Positions 8,545 through 16,263 of a stretch of 64,000 nucleotides of DNA are shown one piece after another (position 1 is the stretch's first letter; each line of letters starts with the position of its first letter). Source of the stretch: Tianweitania sp. UT-5YL-CI-8 (lineage in GTDB: Bacteria; Pseudomonadota; Alphaproteobacteria; Rhizobiales; Rhizobiaceae). Where the stretch lies: NCBI RefSeq assembly GCF_030010215.1, contig NZ_JASCRR010000001.1, forward strand, positions 607,230 to 671,229, given 5' to 3'. The position numbers and the translations under genes were made by a program. Under the pieces are notes generated by a model. It had not been told where the DNA came from and searched no databases. It was given only the letters and a program-made list of their open reading frames with translations.

Positions 8545-9795
8545 TCAAGACCTGACGGCAGCGCGATATTTGCCGACCACCGCGCCGACCATGGCGTCGA
8601 CGATACGGCGGGGCAATGTCTCAGGCGCCCCCTTGCCAGTCGCCAGACCGCCTGTGAATTGCGCGACAAGTCCCGGCTCCGGCCTGCATTCGGCGATATT
8701 GGCGTAAAGGGTTTTCAAGGCCGCTTTCAACGCCGGACGCGGCCAGTAATAACGGACGCGGTCTGACAGCCCATAGAGCATCATCGCCTCTTCGCGCGGC
8801 CCGGCAGCGATATAGGCACGCCAATCGCGCGGATTGTCCTGCATCTCGGCGCGGATCGTCTCGACCAGCCGCGACGGCTCGGACGGCCGCAATTCCGCCT
8901 CCATATGCGCCAGAGCCATCACCGCCTGGCGGAACGCGAAGGTCAGTTCCGGCCCGACCTTTAGGATCGGGAAGTGGGCGGCGACCAGCCCGGCCAGGCC
9001 GTCGAGGGACTGATAATCGGTGGAATGCGCCTCGAAGGCCAGACCCTCGAAATCCAACGCGGTCGCGCTGAGCGCGTGGGCCGGGTCGGGATCAAAAGCA
9101 AAAACCTGATCGTTGCCGAAATCCACGCCTGGTTGCACCACCATCGCGATGACGCGACTAAAAGCAGCATCGAGATTGTGCGCGGCGAAGGCCTCGCGGT
9201 GCAAATCGTAGGTGCGTTTCACCGCGTCCGGCCGGGTGACGGCGAGCGTGTCCAGCACCTCAGTTTCCCCGCCAGGAATAGGCACCTCTGTGCCGATGAC
9301 GTAGCATAGATCCGTGCCACCGACTTTTTCGGCAACCGCGCAAAGCGTGGCGGCACGCTCCGCCATCGCGTCATCGCCCAAAACGCCGTCATCGGCGCAA
9401 GCCATCGAGGCGTCGAGATGAATCTTGGTGAAACCGGCCTCGACATAGGCCGTCACCATCGCGCGTGCCTTGTCCATTGCGACATGGGCAGGCTCGCCTT
9501 TCCACGGGTTGGGGCCGAGATGGTCGCCGCCCAGGATCAGTCGCGCGGGATCAACGCCTTCGCGCTGAGCCAGACCCTCGACGAAGGCGCGGAACGCCTT
9601 CGGATCCATGCCGGTATAGCCGCCGGACTGGTTGACCTGATTGCAGGTGGCCTCGACCAGGATCGGGTCGGTATCGTCGCGATAGCTCGCAAAGATCGCC
9701 GACAGCGTCTCGGGATGTGCTGTGCAATAGGAGGGGATCCCGCGCCGCTTACCGGCGCGGTTGTCGGCAACGATCTCGCGCAGCAGGTCTGTCAT
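8545..9795 (-). CDS. kbaZ: GatZ/KbaZ family protein; probable D-tagatose 6-phosphate 4-epimerase
   Basis: A 416-residue member of COG4573, the family named after the non-catalytic subunit of class II D-tagatose-bisphosphate aldolase. Characteristic stretches are VEATCNQVNQSGGYTGM, LILGGDHLGPNPW and YVIGTEVPIPGGE. No GatY/KbaY catalytic partner is in the window. From established work on Agrobacterium galactitol/altritol catabolism, stand-alone GatZ homologues convert D-tagatose 6-phosphate to D-fructose 6-phosphate, which fits the kinase directly upstream. Its ATG overlaps the PfkB stop by 4 bases. The C-terminus is slightly shorter than enteric GatZ. The epimerase role here is inference from family and context. 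Confidence 0.88.
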   Translation of the reverse strand: MTDLLREIVADNRAGKRRGIPSYCTAHPETLSAIFASYRDDTDPILVEATCNQVNQSGGYTGMDPKAFRAFVEGLAQREGVDPARLILGGDHLGPNPWKGEPAHVAMDKARAMVTAYVEAGFTKIHLDASMACADDGVLGDDAMAERAATLCAVAEKVGGTDLCYVIGTEVPIPGGETEVLDTLAVTRPDAVKRTYDLHREAFAAHNLDAAFSRVIAMVVQPGVDFGNDQVFAFDPDPAHALSATALDFEGLAFEAHSTDYQSLDGLAGLVAAHFPILKVGPELTFAFRQAVMALAHMEAELRPSEPSRLVETIRAEMQDNPRDWRAYIAAGPREEAMMLYGLSDRVRYYWPRPALKAALKTLYANIAECRPEPGLVAQFTGGLATGKGAPETLPRRIVDAMVGAVVGKYRAAVRS

Positions 9796-10745
9796 GTCCG
9801 TGCCTCCAGGAAGGCTTCGACTTCAGCAAGGCTGCTGTTGCCTTCCATCGGCCCAACCTTGCCCACCGCCAGCGCGCCGGCAGCATTGGCGCGTTCCAGC
9901 GCTTCGCGGAAGCCGAAGCGGCCCGAGGTGATCAATGCCACGAAGGTGGCGCAGAAGCAGTCGCCCGCGCCGGTGGGGTCGACAACCTCGACCGCATGCG
10001 CATCGAGCATTTCCACTGCCCCGTCCGGCCCGATGCCCTGACATCCCAAGGCACCCTTCTTCAGCAGGACATAGCGTGCGCCGGCAGCCTGAAGGCGCGG
10101 CGCATAATCCTCGAAGCGCTCGCCCGGGAAGAGCAGATCGGTATCCTCGACGCTCGGCAGCGCGTAGGTCGCCATCGCCAGGATGCGGCGGACGGTGTCG
10201 ATATAGGTCGAATCCTCCATCAACTCGATGCGGATGTTGGGGTCGAAGGAAATCGCAACGCCTTTGGCATGCAGTGCGGCGCAGACATCGAGCGCTTCCG
10301 CTGCCATGGCCGGATTGCCGAGACTGGAGCCTGAAATGTGGAACACGCCGACGCCTACCCGCAGCAAACCCTCGATCGCCTCTTTCGCAGGAGCGAAACG
10401 GGCGGCAGCGGAATGCGCCATGTTGAAGACGAAATCGCGGCTGCCGTCGCTGTTGTAGGCGACGAAGGCCGAACCGGTCGGAATACCGGGCACGGTGCGG
10501 ATCAGATCCTGACACACGCCAACGGATACGAGCCGGTCGCGCAGGACCGTGCCGAATGCATCGTCGCCGACCGCGCCGACGAAAATCGTGCTTGCTCCGA
10601 TGCGCGCGGCCTGATCAATAAAGATACTCGGCGCGCCGCTGGGATAAGGTCCCTCATAGGTCGAGGCACGCTTGTGGCGACTGTCCTTTTCGGTGCAGAC
10701 GAACTCCACCAGAAGTTCCCCGAGTGAGCCAATCACCACCGTCAT
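9792..10745 (-). CDS. PfkB family carbohydrate kinase, probable tagatose/fructose kinase
   Basis: A 317-residue ribokinase-like kinase that phosphorylates a free sugar at a primary hydroxyl. The C-terminal PfkB signature VVDPTGAGDCFCATF begins at residue 254; Asp262 is the catalytic base. The N-terminal substrate region SLGELLVEF...GAPSIFIDQAARIGA is intact. It is the first gene of the minus-strand catabolic run and is divergent from the lacI-type gene, separated by 151 bases. Coupling to the GatZ homologue suggests D-tagatose kinase activity, as in the Agrobacterium pathway; fructokinase is the main alternative. Confidence 0.9.
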   Translation of the reverse strand: MTVVIGSLGELLVEFVCTEKDSRHKRASTYEGPYPSGAPSIFIDQAARIGASTIFVGAVGDDAFGTVLRDRLVSVGVCQDLIRTVPGIPTGSAFVAYNSDGSRDFVFNMAHSAAARFAPAKEAIEGLLRVGVGVFHISGSSLGNPAMAAEALDVCAALHAKGVAISFDPNIRIELMEDSTYIDTVRRILAMATYALPSVEDTDLLFPGERFEDYAPRLQAAGARYVLLKKGALGCQGIGPDGAVEMLDAHAVEVVDPTGAGDCFCATFVALITSGRFGFREALERANAAGALAVGKVGPMEGNSSLAEVEAFLEART

Positions 10746-10896
10746 TTTACAGAAGCTCCCTGTTCTTCCCGCAGGTAAATTTTATTCTTTGCGCGCAGCA
10801 ATGATTGTTTGACATTCCCCGGTGCCGGTGACAGCTATGGAGACGATTGCCTCCTTGCGTCAATTGCGTATCGGAGGCCCGAGCGGAAGGCAGGAC
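10746..10896. promoter_or_regulatory. Divergent promoter region between pfkB and lacI-type genes
   Basis: This 151-base gap separates two divergent genes. It contains GTAAATTTTATTC at 10774-10786, related to motifs at 4174-4186 and 15143-15155, and a TTGACA at 10809-10814 with a weak AGCTAT 18 bases on (10833-10838), a plausible sigma-70 promoter for the regulator. A palindromic operator was not proved by eye. Confidence 0.4.
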
Positions 10897-11937
10897 ATGA
10901 CGCGCAAACGCGTGCGCACGATGGAAGAATTCGCGGCTGCCGTCGGCCTGTCGCGTCCGACCGTGTCGAAATACTTCCAAGATCCATCTTCGGTCCGTGA
11001 GCGTGTCCGCGAAAAGATCGAGGTCGGATTGAAGGACACCGGCTTCAGGCCGAACCTGTTTGCCGTCAACCTCAATCGCCGCCGCTCCAAGATCGTCGGA
11101 CTGATCTTTCCGAACTCGATGGACCCATTCTACATGGGCTTGCGTCGGCAACTCGAAGTCGAGGCTACATCGGCCGGCTATTCGCCCTTCGTCTTTTCGT
11201 CCGACGGTCGCGCGGAGCTGGAGGCCGAGGCGCTGGAAACGCTGAGCTCGCTCAACGCGTCCGGTGTGATCATGGTGCCAGTCGGCGGCAACGCCGCGCA
11301 TCGCGAGAAGGTCAAAGCCATCGCAAAGCGCAATCCCATCGTCTTCATCGATGCGCCCTTCGACGCCGAGGAGGCCTTCGTCGGCACCAACAACGCCCAA
11401 TCCATGGCGCTGATCACCGATTATCTTACCCGGTTCGGCGACCGACCCTGCTATTTCGACATGCCGGCGGTGAACTCCAACGCCAAGGAGCGCCGCGACG
11501 CCTACACCGCGACGATGCTGCGGCGCGGGCTGGAACCCATCCTGGTGCCGATCCAGAGTTCCACTGTCTGGGATTTCGAGCGCTTCGCTTTCGACGAAGC
11601 CAGTCGAATCCTGCGCGAAGGCGGCTTTCCCACCAAGATCATCCTGTGCGGCAACGACCGGGTAGCCTTCGGCCTTCTCGCTGCCCTGCAACAGGCGGGC
11701 AAGAAGGTCGGCATCACTCCCGATTGCGATTTGCGCGTCGCCGGTCACGACAATCAACCCCTGTCCGAATACATCTGGCCGCCGCTCACCACCGTCCAGC
11801 AGAACGTCACCGAGATGGGCCGGCTCGCCATGAAGCTCCTGCTTTCGCGGCTCGAAGCTCCGGAAGGAGCCAAGGGCCAGAGGCGCGGCGAGCACATACT
11901 CGTTAACGCCGATCTGGTGCTGCGCTCGTCCGCCTGA
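10897..11937 (+). CDS. LacI family transcriptional regulator
   Basis: A 346-residue sugar-responsive repressor. The N-terminal helix-turn-helix is TMEEFAAAVGLSRPTVSKYF (about residues 8-27), followed by the hinge NLNRRRSKIVGLIFPN and a periplasmic-binding-protein-like ligand domain. The ATG at 10897 was chosen over the upstream one at 10822 because it starts the HTH at the normal distance and has an AAGGCAGGA ribosome site. It is divergent from pfkB and convergent with the FrcBCA-like importer, so it probably controls both through operators in the gaps at 4161, 10774 and 14941. The ligand is likely the transported sugar or its phosphate. Assignment secure, targets inferred. Confidence 0.93.
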   Translation: MTRKRVRTMEEFAAAVGLSRPTVSKYFQDPSSVRERVREKIEVGLKDTGFRPNLFAVNLNRRRSKIVGLIFPNSMDPFYMGLRRQLEVEATSAGYSPFVFSSDGRAELEAEALETLSSLNASGVIMVPVGGNAAHREKVKAIAKRNPIVFIDAPFDAEEAFVGTNNAQSMALITDYLTRFGDRPCYFDMPAVNSNAKERRDAYTATMLRRGLEPILVPIQSSTVWDFERFAFDEASRILREGGFPTKIILCGNDRVAFGLLAALQQAGKKVGITPDCDLRVAGHDNQPLSEYIWPPLTTVQQNVTEMGRLAMKLLLSRLEAPEGAKGQRRGEHILVNADLVLRSSA

Positions 11938-11961
11938 GCGGCCAAACCAGGTTTCAGCCGC
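11938..11961. terminator. Bidirectional terminator-like hairpin
   Basis: GCGGC at 11938-11942 pairs with GCCGC at 11957-11961, and AAACC at 11944-11948 pairs with GGTTT at 11950-11954. It starts right after the lacI-type stop and overlaps the stop of the convergent ATPase gene, so it can end both transcripts. The tight one-base inner loop and lack of a U tract weaken the call. Confidence 0.4.
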
Positions 11962-12703
11962 CCACCATGAGCTTGACCACCTCGTCATGCGTGGTCTCCG
12001 AAATTTTGCGCTCGCCGGCCATCACGCCGCGGCGCAGGACGACGATGCGGTCGGAAACGGCGAAGATGTCCTGCAGATTGTGCGAGATGAAGATGATGCC
12101 GCGCCCCTGCTTCTTGAGCTGGTGGATCAGCGAGATAACCTTGCGCTGTTCGGGTACGCCAAGGGCTGCCGTCGGCTCGTCCATGATCAGGATCTGCGCG
12201 TTCCAGTAGACCGCGCGGCCGATGGCAACGGCCTGGCGCTGTCCGCCTGAAAAGTTGCTAACCGGCGCTTCCATGCGCGAGACGTGGAAATCGAGCAGCG
12301 CCATGGTGTCGCGCGCCGCATCCGCCATTTTTTTGCGGTCCAGCACCGGAATAAAGCCGAGTTTCCGGGTCATCGGCTCGCGGCCCAGGAAGATGTTTGC
12401 GCCGATCGACAGATTGTCGGCAAGCGCTAGGTCCTGGTAGATGGTCTCGATGCCCTTGTCGCGCGCCTCCTGCGGCGTTGCGAAGCTCACGGGCTCGCCC
12501 TTGAGCTTGACCTCGCCCGACGAGGGGCGGAACACGCCGGAGATCGTCTTGATCAGCGTGGTTTTGCCCGCTCCGTTGTCGCCGGCGAGGGCGACCACTT
12601 CGCCGGGCTGGATGACCATCGAGAAATCGTCCAGCGCGCGCACCGCGCCGAAATGCTTGGACAGATTGTTGACCTCAAGAAGAGGCTGGGTCCCGCTATT
12701 CAT
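11954..12703 (-). CDS. Sugar ABC transporter ATP-binding protein, single-domain (FrcA-like)
   Basis: A 249-residue cytoplasmic ATPase energising the adjacent permease. Walker A is GDNGAGKT at residues 41-48, the signature is NFSGGQRQ, Walker B is ILIMDEPTAAL, and the switch histidine is in FISHNLQDIF. Unlike the two-domain RbsA type it has only one cassette, as in the rhizobial FrcBCA fructose importer, so it should act as a homodimer. I use the ATG at 12703, which overlaps the permease stop by 8 bases; the longer frame to 12955 is antisense-like low-complexity sequence inside the permease gene. Substrate probably a ketose or polyol. Confidence 0.93.
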   Translation of the reverse strand: MNSGTQPLLEVNNLSKHFGAVRALDDFSMVIQPGEVVALAGDNGAGKTTLIKTISGVFRPSSGEVKLKGEPVSFATPQEARDKGIETIYQDLALADNLSIGANIFLGREPMTRKLGFIPVLDRKKMADAARDTMALLDFHVSRMEAPVSNFSGGQRQAVAIGRAVYWNAQILIMDEPTAALGVPEQRKVISLIHQLKKQGRGIIFISHNLQDIFAVSDRIVVLRRGVMAGERKISETTHDEVVKLMVGG

Positions 12704-13760
12704 CTTGGCGACCTCCGCTGAACCGGCGCTGCGCTTGGTCGATAAGCACCGAGATGATGATGACGACGCCCACGCTGATGAACTGCCAGAAGGGCTCGAC
12801 ATTGACGAAAACCAGGCCGTACTGGATGACCGCGATGACGAACGCGCCCGCGACCGTGCCGATGATGGTGCCCGAGCCGCCGAAAAGGCTCGCGCCGCCG
12901 ATGACGACCGCTGCAACCGAGTCGAGCAGCAACGGCTCACCGGCTTGCGCCGCACCCGCGTTGAAACGAGCGGCGTAGAGCACGCCGGCGAGGCCCGCGC
13001 AGGCAGCTGAGAGAATATAAAGGCGCAGCAGATGCGACTTGATGTTGATGCCGCAGCGCGATGCTGCCTTCACATTGGCGCCGATGGCGTAGTTATGCTG
13101 TCCGAAGCGGGTCTGGCCGAGTAAATAGTGCATGCCCAGCACAAAGATCGCCGTGATGATGACGATATAGGGCACGTTGAAGATGCGGCCGTTGCCGATG
13201 GTGGCAAAGAAGGAGTTGCTGACGGGCACTGTCGTGCCGCCGGCCAGCAGGAAGGCAACGCCTCGCGCAACGCCGAACATGCCGAGCGTGCCGATGAAGG
13301 GCGGAACCTTCAGCCGCGAAACGAGAAGACCGTTGATGATGCCGGGAATACAGGCGACCGCGACGGCGATGATCCCGCCGAGCAGAACCGCCAGCGGCAG
13401 ACCCAGGCCAGGGGTGAATGTGTTGATGGCGTGCGCTGCGACGACAGCTGCGAGCCCCATGATGAAACCCATCGACAGGTCGATGCCACCGGAGATGATG
13501 ACGAAGGTCTGGCCGGTTGCAAGAAGCAGCGGCGCCACCGCGAAGATCGCGATCGACTGAAGATTGAAGCCGTTGAAGATGAAAGTGCCGCCGAAACTGA
13601 GCCGAGACCAGGCCTCGAAACCGACGATGAGCACGGCTAAGAACAGCCAGGCCCGCAGGTCGGCGATGCGCTGCACGACGGTTTTGGCGCGATCCGCGTG
13701 ATCGGCCTGAGGCTTCACATGCTCGCCTTCCGCCGGCGCGTTGATTTGTGATGACGTCAT
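12696..13760 (-). CDS. Sugar ABC transporter permease (RbsC/FrcC-like)
   Basis: A 354-residue inner-membrane permease of the ribose/xylose/fructose branch. After a hydrophilic N-terminus of about 45 residues come roughly 8-10 hydrophobic segments; GGIDLSMGFIMGLAAVVAA and VAAVVIGGASLFGGSGTIIGT are the typical RbsC signatures. The start is the ATG at 13760 (MTSSQINAPAEGEHV); the frame continues upstream through the intercistronic hairpin but without family sequence. It is followed directly by the ATPase gene with an 8-base overlap. The protein should form the channel for the sugar delivered by the binding protein upstream. Confidence 0.93.
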   Translation of the reverse strand: MTSSQINAPAEGEHVKPQADHADRAKTVVQRIADLRAWLFLAVLIVGFEAWSRLSFGGTFIFNGFNLQSIAIFAVAPLLLATGQTFVIISGGIDLSMGFIMGLAAVVAAHAINTFTPGLGLPLAVLLGGIIAVAVACIPGIINGLLVSRLKVPPFIGTLGMFGVARGVAFLLAGGTTVPVSNSFFATIGNGRIFNVPYIVIITAIFVLGMHYLLGQTRFGQHNYAIGANVKAASRCGINIKSHLLRLYILSAACAGLAGVLYAARFNAGAAQAGEPLLLDSVAAVVIGGASLFGGSGTIIGTVAGAFVIAVIQYGLVFVNVEPFWQFISVGVVIIISVLIDQAQRRFSGGRQDE

Positions 13761-13786
13761 GATTTTACCTTGCAGGCGCGCGTCAT

Positions 13787-13829
13787 CGACAAAGCGGCCT
13801 TCCGGCAGAACCGAAAGGCCGCTTGGTCG
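13787..13829 (-). terminator. Intercistronic hairpin between binding-protein and permease genes
   Basis: AAGCGGCCTT (13792-13801) pairs with AAGGCCGCTT (13815-13824), extended outside one mismatch by CGAC (13787-13790) and GTCG (13826-13829), with a 13-base loop. It sits just after the binding-protein stop. Such hairpins usually stabilise the upstream mRNA and attenuate the downstream part, which explains higher binding-protein levels in ABC operons. Confidence 0.6.
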
Positions 13830-13830
13830 A

Positions 13831-14826
13831 TTAGTCCGAGTAGATGTACTTGGCGACTTCCGGATCGGCCACATTGGCCTTGTCGATCACAGTGAAGCCG
13901 GTGCCGATTGAGACCGGGATGGACTGGCCGGTCAGGTGGGCATAGGCAGACACGACGCCATAATAACCGATTTCGGCGGGGTGCTGGGCAATGGCCACGT
14001 CGACGAGGCCGGCATTGATGTTGTCCACGATCGAGGTTGGTGCGTCGAAGGCGACGACCCTGACCTTGCCGGTCTGGCCGGCCTGCTGCACGCCGTTGCC
14101 GGCACCGAGAGCGGAGAACAGGTTGGCGCCGAACACGCCCTTGAGGTCGGAATTGCGGGCGAACACGGCCTGAAGCTGGCTGGCCGCCTTGTTCGCATCG
14201 TTATCGTTGAACTGGGTTTCCAGAACGGTGACCTTCGGGAACGCTTCCTTCATCTCTGCCTTGAAGCCCTCTTCGCGCTGGTCGGTCGTGGAGATGCCGG
14301 GCTTGACGTTGGAGACGTAGACCTTGCCTTCGCCGCCGATTGCATTGGCAAGAGCGCGCGCCGCCATGCGGCCGCCGAGCACGTTGTCGGATGCGATGTA
14401 GGCCAGCGGGAAGTCGGCGTTGCCGTCGCCGGTCTGGTACTTGCCGGTTCCGATGAAGGTGTCGACGGTGATCACCGGAATACCGGCGTCATGCGCCTTG
14501 CGCAGCGGCTCGACCAACTGGGTCGTGTCGGTCGGCGCAATCAGGATGGCGGATGGCTGGCGGGCGATGACCGCGTCGAGCACCGGCACTTGGAGCACCG
14601 GGTTGAAGTCCGGAGCGCCTTGGAACACCAGTTCGACGCCGAGCGCATCGGCCGCGGCCTGTGCGCCCTTGCGCATGGTGATGTAGAAGGCGTCAGTCGT
14701 GAGGCCTGGCACCAGCGCGACGGTGTATTTCTTGTCCTGGGCAAAAGCCCCGGTCATGCCGGTGAAGCCGATAGCGGCGGCCAGCGCGGTCGCAGTGGCA
14801 GCCTTGAGAATGGTACGACGCTCCAT
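13831..14826 (-). CDS. Sugar ABC transporter substrate-binding protein
   Basis: A 331-residue periplasmic protein of the RbsB/FrcB class. The N-terminal signal peptide MERRTILKAATATALAAAIG...GAFAQ ends near residue 29-30. The mature part shows the two-lobed fold with VALVPGLTTDAFYITMRKGAQ, AILIAPTDTTQLVEPLRKA, VITVDTF and the C-terminal lobe ending AKYIYSD. It is the first gene of an importer operon binding-protein, permease, ATPase, the same order as frcBCA. The hairpin at 13787-13829 probably ensures excess of this component. The ligand cannot be read from sequence; a ketohexose, hexitol or pentitol matches the neighbouring enzymes. Confidence 0.93.
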   Translation of the reverse strand: MERRTILKAATATALAAAIGFTGMTGAFAQDKKYTVALVPGLTTDAFYITMRKGAQAAADALGVELVFQGAPDFNPVLQVPVLDAVIARQPSAILIAPTDTTQLVEPLRKAHDAGIPVITVDTFIGTGKYQTGDGNADFPLAYIASDNVLGGRMAARALANAIGGEGKVYVSNVKPGISTTDQREEGFKAEMKEAFPKVTVLETQFNDNDANKAASQLQAVFARNSDLKGVFGANLFSALGAGNGVQQAGQTGKVRVVAFDAPTSIVDNINAGLVDVAIAQHPAEIGYYGVVSAYAHLTGQSIPVSIGTGFTVIDKANVADPEVAKYIYSD

Positions 14827-15207
14827 GGTTTCCTCCCTGAATGAGCGTTTCTACTAGGCGTATGCAGAGCGTCGAATTCGTGGGCTCAGTATACGTATCA
14901 TCGTTTTATCGCAGGCGCAGCGTGAATTGCAATTTATTACTGAAACGCATTTCAACCGATTGCAAGCGATAAAATGGCGGGTGAATTTGCTTGGTTCCGA
15001 ACGTCAACCCTCGTCGGTGACCCTCCCTGGCACGTCCGCGGCCCTCCAATCGCGGTCTGCACGGGGCGCGACAGCGCAGCGGCATAGCGTTGATTAGCGT
15101 CCAGGAGACGCGGCGTGTCAATCGCTTAATGCGCGGAAATATGAAATTTTACGCGAAGAAACATTTGAGCCGAGGGGCCGGCAGCATTCAGGCTATCCCA
15201 GCCGGCT
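14827..15207. promoter_or_regulatory. Control region upstream of the sugar importer
   Basis: This 381-base gap has no gene. It contains TGAAACGCATTTCA (14941-14954), perfect 5-base arms with a 4-base centre and typical of LacI-family operators; TTTTATCGC (14904-14912) with GCGATAAAA (14966-14974), 9-base inverted arms flanking it; the palindrome ATACGTAT (14891-14898); and GAAATTTTACGCG (15143-15155), matching the motif at 4174. No confident promoter hexamers were seen in the GC-rich middle part. Confidence 0.5.
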
Positions 15208-16083
15208 TCAAACGCTTTCGAGGATGGCTTCCGCTGTACGGGCGTCGGTTACCAGAGCGCTGATGAACCCCGCTTTCGCGGCGTTGATAATCGCTTTTGC
15301 CTTTTCAGGTCCGACTGCGACGGCGATGACGAGAGTGGCGCGGCGCAGCTGTTCCGGCGATGCGCAGATCATGTGGTTTTCACCGTCCCAATAGATCAGC
15401 TTTCCCTCGGCGTCGAAATAATGGCGGATCACGTCGCCCACGGCACTAACCAGCGCCTGCTCGCTTGGCGTCGCAGCACTCGCTTCTGGTGAGTTCATGG
15501 CATGCGGCAGACCGACACCGACCACCGCCGCGTCGATCCGATCCCACAGCGCCACGCTGTCGGCAATGGTGGGATCGGATAGGAAAGCCTCGCGGGTAGC
15601 GGCGGAGGGCAGATAGGGCGCATGCACGAAATGCGGCGTCCCGCCCATCTGCTCGGCGGCCCGCCGGACGAATTCGTTGACCTGGAAATGTGCCGCATGC
15701 TGCTGCATCCCGCCTGTCGCCGGAACCGTCAGGATGCCGGGTATGGACGGCAAGCCGGCCTCAACCACCGCGCGAACTGCCCTGCCCCAGCCAATCGCCA
15801 GTACCGATCCGGCATGAAGCCCCGCCTGCAGCAGGAAATCTCCAACCGGCGCGGCGAGTGTTGCCAGCGCATTGGCAGCAGGCGCTTCCACCACCGCCCC
15901 GCGCTTCAGGCCAAGCCGAGAAACAAGCTCCGCACCCAGGGCATCCGGCGCCACAAGGTCGGGAATTTCAATGCGGACAATTCCATCAGCCCTGGCACGC
16001 TGCAGCAGGCGCGAAATCGTCGCCGTCGATACGCCGATGCGCTTGGCGATGTCGACCTGGCTCATCTCGGCCTCGTAGTGCAT
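15208..16083 (-). CDS. SorC/DeoR-type sugar-binding transcriptional regulator
   Basis: At least 291 residues. A helix-turn-helix MSQVDIAKRIGVSTATISRLL is followed by the sugar-phosphate-binding SorC domain with VLAIGWGRAVRAV, VGVGLPHAM and YWDGENHMICASPEQL. The ATG at 16083 leaves little N-terminus before the HTH; an in-frame CTG at 16146 preceded by GAAAGGA would add 21 residues (LSLPPSSDQGATRALLHSVAK) that match the usual leading helix, so the true start may be non-ATG. It is divergent from the LacD-like aldolase and ROK-fusion genes, which it probably controls in response to a phosphorylated sugar. Family call firm, start uncertain. Confidence 0.88.
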   Translation of the reverse strand: MHYEAEMSQVDIAKRIGVSTATISRLLQRARADGIVRIEIPDLVAPDALGAELVSRLGLKRGAVVEAPAANALATLAAPVGDFLLQAGLHAGSVLAIGWGRAVRAVVEAGLPSIPGILTVPATGGMQQHAAHFQVNEFVRRAAEQMGGTPHFVHAPYLPSAATREAFLSDPTIADSVALWDRIDAAVVGVGLPHAMNSPEASAATPSEQALVSAVGDVIRHYFDAEGKLIYWDGENHMICASPEQLRRATLVIAVAVGPEKAKAIINAAKAGFISALVTDARTAEAILESV

Positions 16084-16263
16084 CTTGGCGACGCTATGCA
16101 GCAGGGCGCGGGTTGCACCCTGGTCGGAAGAAGGCGGCAGCGACAGCTTGAAATTCCTTTCTGCAATATGCTACAGACATCGGCGAGACGCGACGTTAGC
16201 ATGAATTGGCCCCGCCCTGGCAATTGCCGGCGGGAGAAAACACAATTGGGAGAAGCGAACACC

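Noticed and set aside
10747..11988. 413-codon open frame antisense to the LacI gene
   Set aside because: Contains no family motif and mirrors third-position GC of the real gene; the plus strand has a clear HTH and ligand domain.
15622..16263. Upstream extension of the aldolase frame
   Set aside because: The extra 214 codons lie antisense to the SorC regulator and resemble nothing; ATG 16264 has a ribosome site.
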